Part shown: in pieces, positions 1 to 4,953 of the stretch
Position numbering within the stretch: position 1 is the stretch's first letter
Layout of the letters: each line of letters opens with the position of its first letter
Assembly (NCBI GenBank): GCA_900552315.1
Contig: URZM01000078.1
Coordinates: forward strand, 1 to 9,267
Direction: 5' to 3'
DNA from: an uncultured Bacteroidales bacterium
GTDB taxonomy: Bacteria > Bacteroidota > Bacteroidia > Bacteroidales > Muribaculaceae
Length of the DNA: 9,267 nt
Position numbers and translations under genes: made by a program
Notes under the pieces: model-generated
Database searches by the model: none
The model's input: the letters and a program-made list of their open reading frames with translations, nothing else
What the model was told of the DNA's origin: nothing

Positions 1-586
1 AGGCCAGGCACAGCACTATCACCAAATACCCGCAGCCTCCTATGGGAATCATGGGCACGGCAACGAGGGTGAGGATACCGAGCGCGGCGCTGACTGCGGC
101 ATATATCCAGTTCACCGTCTTTTTGATGAAAGTCCAGATTACCGTGAAAGCCACGGCGGCTACAAAGAGAATGGGAAGTATCGGGTAGAGAGCGCTCTGC
201 GCCTCGCTTCCCATAGATATGCACTTGCCTCCCGAGATGCCCATGGGATCCATTGACCACATGGGCAGCAGAAGGAAGAGCAATATGATGAGCGCGCCGG
301 CGCCGGCGAACAGCAGCAGGGCGTTTTTCGGCGAAAGCGCATCAAGCTTTGAGGATACGGCCTGGACGTTGCCGTTGTTCAGCAGACGGGCGGAGGCGTC
401 GGTGATGTTTGTGAAGGCGGGTGATTGGGCCGTCCCGGCCTGGGCGGACGGTTGGGCGGACGTTTGCTGGCCCGGTTGGGCACGCAGGCCCTCCGGAGTG
501 AGCCAGGAGCCGCAGTGGCGGCACTTCACCGCCGCGCTCCGGATGGGGGCTCCGCATCTGGGACAATTCTTGAACTCTTCTGTCAT
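1..586 (-). CDS. Zinc-ribbon multi-pass membrane protein (partial, 3' end off window)
   Basis: Reading leftward from ATG at 586 the frame stays open to the window edge, giving about 195 residues and no stop. Residues 8-25 form a zinc ribbon, C8-x2-C11-x10-C22-x2-C25 (CPRCG and CRHCG knuckles). A low-complexity Gln/Pro/Ala/Ser linker follows (about 32-57), then a soluble stretch. Hydrophobic segments lie near residues 89-106, 132-153 and 157-176, with another starting near 185 where the window ends. This is the layout of many uncharacterised bacterial proteins with a short cytosolic zinc ribbon anchored to a small membrane domain (TM2-like, DUF-type or YIP1-like); I cannot choose the family without the C-terminus. 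The start is chosen because the zinc ribbon begins right after it. The predicted promoter lies about 375 nt upstream, so the leader is long. Role unknown. Confidence 0.85.
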   Translation of the reverse strand, partial: MTEEFKNCPRCGAPIRSAAVKCRHCGSWLTPEGLRAQPGQQTSAQPSAQAGTAQSPAFTNITDASARLLNNGNVQAVSSKLDALSPKNALLLFAGAGALIILLFLLLPMWSMDPMGISGGKCISMGSEAQSALYPILPILFVAAVAFTVIWTFIKKTVNWIYAAVSAALGILTLVAVPMIPIGGCGYLVIVLCLA

Positions 587-734
587 GACTTGAAAAAGTG
601 AGGTTATACATGATTGCCCTTTGCGAAGAAACCGAATCATACACAAAAGGGCATGGAAATTCCTGCACTGATTCTAAAAGGCATCGCCAAACGCCCGGAA
701 CACTCAGACAGAAATCCCACACCCGTGTATAAAT

Positions 735-812
735 ATTCCGAGACAAGTCGCGAGGAGGGGCACGTCATCATAGATATGCCCCTCCGTCGACTCGCGGGTG
801 GAATGACGGAAT
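735..812 (-). ncRNA. Structured leader or small-RNA element (nested hairpin)
   Basis: Read on the minus strand, GGAGGGGCA (785-777) pairs perfectly with TGCCCCTCC (762-754) across a 14-nt loop. The stem extends either through a 2x3 internal loop to AGTCG/CGACT (792-788 with 750-746) or, as an alternative, to CGCGA/TCGCG (796-792 with 753-749). An outer ATTCCG/CGGAAT pair (812-807 with 740-735) closes the element. The two alternative outer stems could switch. It lies in the untranslated stretch between the predicted promoter at 962-993 and the zinc-ribbon gene. I do not recognise a known riboswitch or RNA family; the structure is seen, but the role is inferred. Confidence 0.35.
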
Positions 813-961
813 GTGTCGGATGTGTCTTCTTTGTTCCGTACTGAAAATTTGGCGATTTCTTTAGGAAGAAGACTGTTGTGCCAGCTCGGCATATCCCATA
901 GACCGGAATCAGCGGTCCTGGAAATAAGCCTCGCTATCGGAAAGCCTCTGCTATCCACGAG

Positions 962-993
962 CAAAGTTACTCAAAAAATCCGACAATCCCAAA
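962..993 (-). promoter_or_regulatory. Bacteroidota-type promoter toward the zinc-ribbon gene
   Basis: The minus strand reads TTTG (993-990), a 20-bp spacer, then TAACTTTG (969-962). This is an exact match to the Bacteroidota consensus TTTG-N19-21-TAnnTTTG. Transcription should begin near 955 and run leftward through the hairpin element to the gene starting at 586. Confidence 0.6.
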
Positions 994-1000
994 CACGGAT
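973..1000 (-). terminator. Weak intrinsic terminator candidate after the 1053-1490 gene
   Basis: On the minus strand ATCCG (1000-996) and CGGAT (982-978) form a 5-bp stem with a 13-nt loop, followed by a T-run at 978-973. It sits 53 nt past the stop of the exported-protein gene. The stem is short and the T-run is also a normal part of Bacteroidota promoters, so this may be only promoter sequence. The -33 box of the next promoter lies in the loop. Confidence 0.3.
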
Positions 1001-1052
1001 GCGGGGTGCGTCAGGCGCGACCTAAACCGGCCCGTGTGTGGTAGATGCCCCT

Positions 1053-1490
1053 TTATCGGACATAGCGCGAGCAGCTCACGTTCTCGTTGAACTTGCGCAG
1101 CACGCTCTGATAGGGCAGATTGTCATCATAGAAATACCCTATGACGCAGATTTCATTCTCGTTGTCCGGGTTGAAGAGCACGACCATAAAACCTTCCCCC
1201 TTCTTTTCTCCGCAGATCCTTCCCCTTCCCGGGGCTGATTGTTGCGCCATATATGTATAGCCCAATGTGTCAAGCAGGGTTCTAGGACTTACACTGGTAG
1301 TCGTGAACATATATGAGACTCCTTGGTTCTTGAAGCTCGTCTCATAGGTTGTCCACCCGTCATCTTTGACCGTCTTTTCTTTGAACTGATCCGGGATGTC
1401 GATGACGAAATGTCCTTCCTCCACGAGGAATGCCTTGGCGCCGCTCACTGAGGCCAATGCGAGGATAATCAATGCAATAATCTTTCTCAT
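1053..1490 (-). CDS. Small exported protein of unknown function
   Basis: 145 residues. I start it at ATG 1490 rather than at the further-upstream in-frame ATG (1553), because 1490 begins a clean signal peptide (MRKIIALIILALASVSGAKA, cleavage after Ala20) and 1553 lies about at the predicted transcription start. The mature part is about 125 residues, mixed alpha/beta in character, with no membrane segment and three cysteines (in RICG, EICV and VSCS), so a disulphide is possible in the periplasm. I recognise no domain. It has its own promoter (1562-1593) with the 25-bp direct-repeat element directly upstream, shared with the gene at 1895-2692, so the two are probably controlled together. The base composition is more AT-rich than that of the gld operon. 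Function unknown; export is well supported. Confidence 0.8.
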   Translation of the reverse strand: MRKIIALIILALASVSGAKAFLVEEGHFVIDIPDQFKEKTVKDDGWTTYETSFKNQGVSYMFTTTSVSPRTLLDTLGYTYMAQQSAPGRGRICGEKKGEGFMVVLFNPDNENEICVIGYFYDDNLPYQSVLRKFNENVSCSRYVR

Positions 1491-1519
1491 ATCTCTGGTA
1501 ATTAGTTTGTTGTGGTTCG

Positions 1520-1552
1520 CCTTGAGAAGGTGTGTCCTATGTGCGGGACACA
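1520..1552 (-). promoter_or_regulatory. Hairpins in the leader of the 1053-1490 gene
   Basis: The inverted repeat TGTGTCC (1531-1537) and GGACACA (1546-1552) with an 8-nt loop sits at the start of the predicted transcript. A small CCTT/AAGG stem (1520-1530) follows on the start-codon side. There is no T-run, so this is not a terminator. It may protect the 5' end or affect translation. Confidence 0.3.
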
Positions 1553-1561
1553 AACCCTGTG

Positions 1562-1593
1562 CAAAATTACCGTATCAGTCGGCCTCCGGCAAG
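1562..1593 (-). promoter_or_regulatory. Promoter of the 1053-1490 exported-protein gene
   Basis: The minus strand reads CTTG (1593-1590), a 20-bp spacer, then TAATTTTG (1569-1562), which matches TAnnTTTG exactly; the -33 box has one mismatch. The predicted start near 1555 gives a leader of about 65 nt. The -33 box is the end of the 25-bp shared element. Confidence 0.6.
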
Positions 1594-1611
1594 TCCTTTT
1601 CTCTCCTTTTC
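1587..1611 (-). promoter_or_regulatory. Shared 25-bp operator-like element, copy 1
   Basis: Identical over 25 bp to 2761-2785. On the minus strand it holds two GAAAAGGA half-sites (1611-1604 and 1601-1594), exactly 10 bp apart, the second touching the CTTG -33 box. Direct half-sites one helical turn apart next to the -33 box fit an activator that contacts RNA polymerase. The regulator is unknown. It could instead be a genome-wide dispersed repeat. Confidence 0.5.
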
Positions 1612-1635
1612 ATGACTACCCAAGGCTCTCCTTCC

Positions 1636-1669
1636 CAAACCACCGAAAACTGCCCGAAACCTCGAAAAC
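1636..1669 (-). repeat. Phased GTTTTCGG-like direct repeats
   Basis: On the minus strand GTTTTCG, GTTTCGG, GTTTTCGG and GTTTGGG follow one another, with T-tracts centred near 1666, 1658, 1647 and 1638. The spacing of about 8.5 to 10.5 bp is close to one helical turn. They lie about 25-60 bp upstream of the 25-bp element. They could be extra protein-binding sites or an intrinsic DNA bend. Confidence 0.35.
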
Positions 1670-1702
1670 CGCCAGAGACATCGCCTGCCCGGAACCTTCT
1701 TC

Positions 1703-1727
1703 GTCCGGCGCAATTCCGCGCCGAGAC
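1703..1727. repeat. GC-rich hairpin
   Basis: CGGCGC (1706-1711) and GCGCCG (1718-1723) pair perfectly over a 6-nt loop, extended by GTC/GAC with one bulged A. There is no T-run on either side. It could slow or end transcription coming from the gene at 1895-2692, or protect its 3' end, but nothing proves this. Confidence 0.3.
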
Positions 1728-1750
1728 ACCGCGTATGGATTCCTGACTCT

Positions 1751-1857
1751 ACCTTGTATTTACGTAAAATCTGCACGGAATCCAAAGTATACCTTGCCAT
1801 TCATGCAAAATCCGTTTGGATTGCAAGGTATACTTTATAATCCATGCAGCAAACTTA
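1751..1857. repeat. Imperfect ~41-bp tandem repeat with a 14-bp perfect inverted repeat
   Basis: Unit 1 (1751-1791) and unit 2 (1791-1832) both start ACCTTG, share AAAATC and GGA in the middle, and end in GTATA. A degenerate third unit (1832 to about 1857) begins ACTTT and keeps ATCCATGCA, and traces of another unit precede 1751. Across units 1 and 2, AAAGTATACCTTGC (1784-1797) is perfectly complementary to 1823-1836, with a 25-nt loop that itself holds AATCC/GGATT around GTTT. Unit 1 also has the palindrome TTTACGTAAA (1759-1768). It fills the spacer downstream of the 1895-2692 gene. Too few and too diverged units for CRISPR. Role unknown. Confidence 0.55.
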
Positions 1858-1894
1858 GGGTATGGGTGGGGCTGTGCGCTGGGTGCTGGAGGGA

Positions 1895-2692
1895 TTAGGG
1901 GACGAAATACCAGTACAGGAGGCTTTTGAGCTGTCCGTCTTTCACAAGCCATGCGAATTGGTATTCACTGTCCGTATATGGCGCGGAGTAATCCGAGCCG
2001 GCCTGCTGACGGTTGACTCCAGTGCCGTAGATCACGATGTCTTTGTCGTGGGCGAGCGCGACCCCTATGGTGGAGATGCTGTATATCTGCGAGAGGTCTG
2101 CGGCGGAGAACTCGAGGGTCTTGCCGCCTTGCTCTACGGTCACGGATTTAAATTCGTTGAACACCCTTTTGCCGAACTCCTCGCGGACCTTCCTGCTGTT
2201 AGAGGCCGCGGGCCGGTATTGCCGGAAAGAGATTGTCACGGTGTCGTCCCCTTTTTTGAACACCATTTCAGCGGGATTCGCTCCGGCGGTCATGGTGAAC
2301 TGAGGGAGTTCACTGAGGGGTACGAGTCTTGACGTGCTCCAGTTGCATGTATAATCTATACGTGGATATTCGGCCTTCAGAGAAAGATTTACGGGGACAT
2401 TGAGACTCATTATTTCCCCTTCATAAATCATGGCTGCCACCGGCTGGCTGGGGTCGAGGGTGTAGTGGATTTGCTTGCCGGTGCTCCAGTCTTCCACCGC
2501 TCCATGATACGGTTCAGACTCTCTGAGTATGCAGAGCGATGAGGCTGCCGGATTGTTCTTAGGCATTTTCAGAGCTGTGGTCGTTGTCGTTCTCTTTTTT
2601 GCAGCCGGCTTCTTGCGAGGAGCAGCCGCGTCAGCCGCCATGCAGGCAATCATGCCCAGGAGCAAGACTCCTGTAAAAACTGTTTTGCGCAT
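1895..2692 (-). CDS. Exported protein of unknown function
   Basis: 265 residues. The start is set at ATG 2692 because it opens a signal peptide (MRKTVFTGVLLLGMIACMAADAAA); the frame stays open upstream to 2905, but that part crosses the promoter and the shared operator. Cleavage after ADAAA by signal peptidase I seems likeliest; MIAC is a poor lipobox but a lipoprotein is not excluded. The mature N-terminus is a basic, low-complexity linker with five Thr in a row (residues about 25-50), then a compact domain of about 210 residues rich in beta-like segments. No family recognised. It ends in TAA at 1895 and is followed by the tandem-repeat spacer. It shares its upstream element with the 1053-1490 gene and diverges from the kinase gene, so a link to envelope signalling is plausible but unproven. 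Confidence 0.8.
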   Translation of the reverse strand: MRKTVFTGVLLLGMIACMAADAAAPRKKPAAKKRTTTTTALKMPKNNPAASSLCILRESEPYHGAVEDWSTGKQIHYTLDPSQPVAAMIYEGEIMSLNVPVNLSLKAEYPRIDYTCNWSTSRLVPLSELPQFTMTAGANPAEMVFKKGDDTVTISFRQYRPAASNSRKVREEFGKRVFNEFKSVTVEQGGKTLEFSAADLSQIYSISTIGVALAHDKDIVIYGTGVNRQQAGSDYSAPYTDSEYQFAWLVKDGQLKSLLYWYFVP

Positions 2693-2735
2693 TTGTCTAA
2701 AGGTTTTGGTGTTTGATTCTATAAAATATACCATG

Positions 2736-2767
2736 TAAAATTGAAAAAATTGTATGGGTGCGGCAAG
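2736..2767 (-). promoter_or_regulatory. Promoter of the 1895-2692 exported-protein gene
   Basis: The minus strand reads CTTG (2767-2764), a 20-bp spacer, then CAATTTTA (2743-2736). The -7 box differs from TAnnTTTG at both ends, but spacing and the AATTTT core are the same as in the promoter at 1562-1593, and both are placed identically relative to the 25-bp element. A weak -7 box fits dependence on an activator. TATATTTT (2730-2723) is an alternative -7 box without a good -33. Confidence 0.45.
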
Positions 2768-2785
2768 TCCTTTTCTCTCCTTTTC
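2761..2785 (-). promoter_or_regulatory. Shared 25-bp operator-like element, copy 2
   Basis: Exact 25-bp copy of 1587-1611, with GAAAAGGA half-sites at 2785-2778 and 2775-2768 on the minus strand and the same contact with the -33 box. Here it also lies only 9 bp upstream of the -33 box of the divergent kinase promoter, so one bound protein could affect both genes. Confidence 0.5.
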
Positions 2786-2794
2786 CGGGGGAGG

Positions 2795-2826
2795 CTTGGC
2801 GGTGTGTGGCTTTTTCGCTAATTTCG
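2795..2826 (+). promoter_or_regulatory. Promoter of the kinase gene
   Basis: CTTG (2795-2798), a 20-bp spacer, then TAATTTCG (2819-2826): one mismatch from each Bacteroidota consensus box. The start would be near 2832, only a few bases before ATG 2838 and about 48 before ATG 2880. This argues against the in-frame ATG at 2754. Confidence 0.45.
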
Positions 2827-2837
2827 CGTCCAAGAAA

Positions 2838-4262
2838 ATGGGAATTAACCGCGATGTCAACATATCGGGAAAGGTCAGCATGGAGGATGTCAATGATATT
2901 GACACCTCGTATGTGGAGCTGGCGGTGCATGGTGTGTTCCGGCTGGGACGGGTGCGCCGCTACGACCGGTATTATTTCGTGAAATCGCTTGCCGAGGATG
3001 TGCGCCAGGACCCGTTCTGGCGGCGTGTGCTGCGAAAGGAGTTCAACATAATGCTGAAGCTGCAGCATCCGCATGTGGCGCAGGTCGTGGATTTTTTCAG
3101 CTCCCGTCACCTGGGGGACGCCATACTGATGGAGTATGTGGCCGGACGCAACCTGGGGGAATGGCTCGCCGAGGGGCCTACGCGCCGCGAGCGCCAGCGT
3201 ATGGCGCATCAACTGCTTGACACTATGGATTTCGTGCATAGACGGCAGGTGGTGCACCGTGACCTGAAGCCGGAGAACATACTTGTGACCAACGATGGCG
3301 ACATGATGAAGCTGATAGATTTCGGGCTCTCTGACAGTCAGGACTCGGCAGTGCTGAAGCGTGTGGCGGGCAATTCGCGCTATTCGGCTCCGGAGCAGCA
3401 AGAGGGTGTCGCGGCCGGTACCTCGGCCGACGTCTTTGCATTGGGGCGCCTGATCGCGGATTTACATCCGGGGCTTGCCTGGCGCGTGGTGGCGAGGAGG
3501 GCTTGTCGGGTGGATGCGTCGAGGCGATATGCCGATGCGGGGCAAATAGCGAAGGGGGTGAGAGCCGTGTCCCGCATGTTTTGGTGTGTATGCGTGGCTG
3601 TGACGCTCGTTGTCGGAGTATCGGTCATGTTGTTCTCTTATCGCGGTGCCGAGGACGCTTCTTCCTCTTCGGCAACGCCTGGCTCCGCTGTGACACGGCG
3701 TGAAAACATGTCCCGGAGCGGGAATGATTCTTTGAGCCCTTTGCCTGAAAGAGCAGCTCCGGGTGTGCGGCCTGCCGCAGCCCAGGGAGAAGAGGGTTCC
3801 CCTTCCGTATCGCACGAGGGCACCCTCTCCGGCGTGCGCGAACCTGTGGCTCAGAATGAAGAAACGGATATCTCGGCCGAAACGCCTTCTGCGGAGCAGA
3901 CAGGTTACATCTATCGGTTTCAGCCCTCACTGGATGGCATAGTCTTGCCGGAGGATATGTATAAGCCTGAGCTGTGGGTCGAACTTCCTGAAATCCTAAA
4001 AAGACAACCGGGATATGGCAAACATACCATACAGGAGGTGGCGGACGCCTACCGCCGTGACTATGAGAGGTGGAAGGCCGAGATGCTACGGATGGGGTTC
4101 TCGGCATGGGACAGAATGGTCCACGGAGGACAACTGATACTTGATTTTTATACCACGATTCAATTTAGCTGGCCTCAAGCTCGGGTGAGCGTGAAATATA
4201 TGGAGATGGTCAAACCCTTGATGAGTGAGCATATCGAGTTCATGGCTCCTGAGACTCGTTGA
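2838..4262 (+). CDS. Transmembrane serine/threonine protein kinase with extracytoplasmic C-terminal domain
   Basis: 474 residues from ATG 2838. An alternative start at 2880 (460 residues, preceded by GGGAAAGG) is nearly as good; the open frame from 2754 crosses the promoter. Residues 20 to about 240 are a Hanks-type kinase that should phosphorylate Ser/Thr with ATP: ATP-binding Lys49 (FVK), alpha-C Glu68, HRDLKPEN (140-147, catalytic Asp142), DFG (161-163) and APE (184-186). The Gly-rich loop is degenerate, as in related Bacteroidales kinases of the 'RVKRYGRWYxLK' type. The C-lobe is short: alpha-F (SADVFALG) is present, but only about 60 residues separate APE from the membrane. One transmembrane helix (247-268) follows a basic juxtamembrane stretch, then a Ser/Pro/Glu-rich linker (about 269-355) and a final domain of about 119 residues, unrecognised, presumably a periplasmic sensor. 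It overlaps the convergent regulator gene by 23 bp. Kinase activity is very likely; signal and targets are unknown. Confidence 0.9.
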   Translation: MGINRDVNISGKVSMEDVNDIDTSYVELAVHGVFRLGRVRRYDRYYFVKSLAEDVRQDPFWRRVLRKEFNIMLKLQHPHVAQVVDFFSSRHLGDAILMEYVAGRNLGEWLAEGPTRRERQRMAHQLLDTMDFVHRRQVVHRDLKPENILVTNDGDMMKLIDFGLSDSQDSAVLKRVAGNSRYSAPEQQEGVAAGTSADVFALGRLIADLHPGLAWRVVARRACRVDASRRYADAGQIAKGVRAVSRMFWCVCVAVTLVVGVSVMLFSYRGAEDASSSSATPGSAVTRRENMSRSGNDSLSPLPERAAPGVRPAAAQGEEGSPSVSHEGTLSGVREPVAQNEETDISAETPSAEQTGYIYRFQPSLDGIVLPEDMYKPELWVELPEILKRQPGYGKHTIQEVADAYRRDYERWKAEMLRMGFSAWDRMVHGGQLILDFYTTIQFSWPQARVSVKYMEMVKPLMSEHIEFMAPETR

Positions 4263-4830
4263 CAAGGGTGAACTCGATTCCACCGGTTCGGCCTATCTCG
4301 TACAGGTCCGGCCCAGGATAGTCGGCTCCAGCGGTTGCCGGCGGGGCATATGGGTTCAGAAGCAGAGAGTCGTCGGCTATGAACGTGTCCGTATGGAATG
4401 TGCCGGACTTTTCCAACGCCGTGTTGAGGGCCTTCAGGATGAGGAAGTCTCCGGCTCCGAGATGCCTGACGCGCATGCTGCGGTCCGGGAACCATCGTAT
4501 CTCAAGTTCGGCGCCCTCCGGCAAGTCCGCGCTCTTCAGGGAGCGGGCGGTGACAATGCCTGAAATCGCCTCCGGGTCCAGTCCGCAGGCACGGGTGAAA
4601 CCGTCTTCGTTTACAAATCCTACGAAGCGCGAGAGGATATCCCACACTCCCGGGCGAGGATTCTGCCATCCCTCGATGTAACCGAAGAAACGTTTGAGGG
4701 TCGTCTCGCTTATATACGAGCCGGTGCGGCTTCTTATCATATCGGCCAGCCGCGTGAAATCGGAGGGTGTTTTCACCTTGAAGCCTGCGGTCTGTTCTAT
4801 CAACCGACGCATGGCTGTTTTCTTGGACAT
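4240..4830 (-). CDS. Small DNA-binding regulator of the Bacteroidales 'TTLKRxxGY' type
   Basis: 196 residues from ATG 4830. Residues about 1-100 resemble the N-terminal helical DNA-binding region of a common Bacteroidales protein type: a helix (FTRLADMIRSRTG), then ISETTLKRFFGYIEG and a following helix containing DILSRFVGF, which in relatives reads like 'S.TTLKRLWGY...LAxFLGY'. The C-terminal half (about 118-165) fits the small beta domain seen in these proteins: EIRWFPDRSMRVRHLGAGDF, then a Thr-rich strand region and LLLNPY. It is probably a cytosolic transcription factor. Its own promoter is at 4923-4953. It converges on the kinase gene and ends 23 bp inside it, so the two coding ends constrain each other. 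A functional link with the kinase is suggested by position only. Family assignment is from memory of motifs. Confidence 0.8.
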   Translation of the reverse strand: MSKKTAMRRLIEQTAGFKVKTPSDFTRLADMIRSRTGSYISETTLKRFFGYIEGWQNPRPGVWDILSRFVGFVNEDGFTRACGLDPEAISGIVTARSLKSADLPEGAELEIRWFPDRSMRVRHLGAGDFLILKALNTALEKSGTFHTDTFIADDSLLLNPYAPPATAGADYPGPDLYEIGRTGGIEFTLVNESQEP

Positions 4831-4922
4831 TGTCGTGAGTGTGTTTAATGTTTAAATGATTGGCGCATGGAAGGGGAATCTGCGGGTCGTTACAGTCGGG
4901 TCGCGTGTCTGCTTCCTCAGTG

Positions 4923-4953
4923 CAAAGTTAGCAAAAAAAGGACACACTACAAC
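4923..4953 (-). promoter_or_regulatory. Promoter of the 4240-4830 regulator gene
   Basis: The minus strand reads GTTG (4953-4950), a 19-bp spacer, then TAACTTTG (4930-4923). The -7 box is exact and the -33 box has one mismatch. The -33 box is in the loop of the gld terminator hairpin and the T-tract is in the spacer. The leader to ATG 4830 is about 85 nt. Confidence 0.6.

Larger units (their letters stand above)
587..1052. other. 466-bp intergenic region, no convincing gene
   Basis: Between the zinc-ribbon gene and the exported-protein gene at 1053-1490. Short frames exist on both strands, but they overlap each other, begin on TTG or odd ATGs, match no family I know and show no codon bias like the neighbours. 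What can be supported is a minus-strand promoter near the right end, a weak terminator-like hairpin overlapping it, a strong nested inverted repeat at 735-812, and a weaker inverted repeat (TGCCCTTT at 615-622 with AAAGGGCA at 646-653) close to the zinc-ribbon start. The stretch is therefore probably a long 5' leader, or a small-RNA gene plus leader. Confidence 0.5.

Noticed and set aside
704..964. An 86-codon minus-strand frame in the long intergenic region
   Set aside because: It would start on a TTG inside the predicted -7 box, has no recognisable motif and no coding-like codon bias. The overlapping frames at 614-844 and 813-1025 on the other strand fail likewise.
1567..1800. A 77-codon minus-strand frame across the repeats
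   Set aside because: It runs through the tandem repeat, the phased repeats and the 25-bp element, whose structure is better explained as non-coding; it is rich in Arg with no motif.
1850..1857. TAAGTTTG on the minus strand as a promoter -7 box
   Set aside because: The -7 match is exact, but no TTTG-like -33 box lies 19-21 bp upstream.
1751..1857. CRISPR array
   Set aside because: The units are imperfect, adjoin without unique spacers and number fewer than three; no cas gene is near.
2640..2645. Lipoprotein signal (MIAC) in the 1895-2692 product
   Set aside because: Met at -3 is atypical for a lipobox, and a better signal peptidase I site (ADAAA) follows; kept only as an alternative.
2754..2837. 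Upstream in-frame start of the kinase at 2754
   Set aside because: This extension spans the shared operator and the predicted kinase promoter, and reads as low-quality sequence; the kinase fold begins after 2880.
2693..2905. Upstream in-frame start of the 1895-2692 gene at 2905
   Set aside because: It would place 71 residues before a clear signal peptide and cross the promoter and operator.
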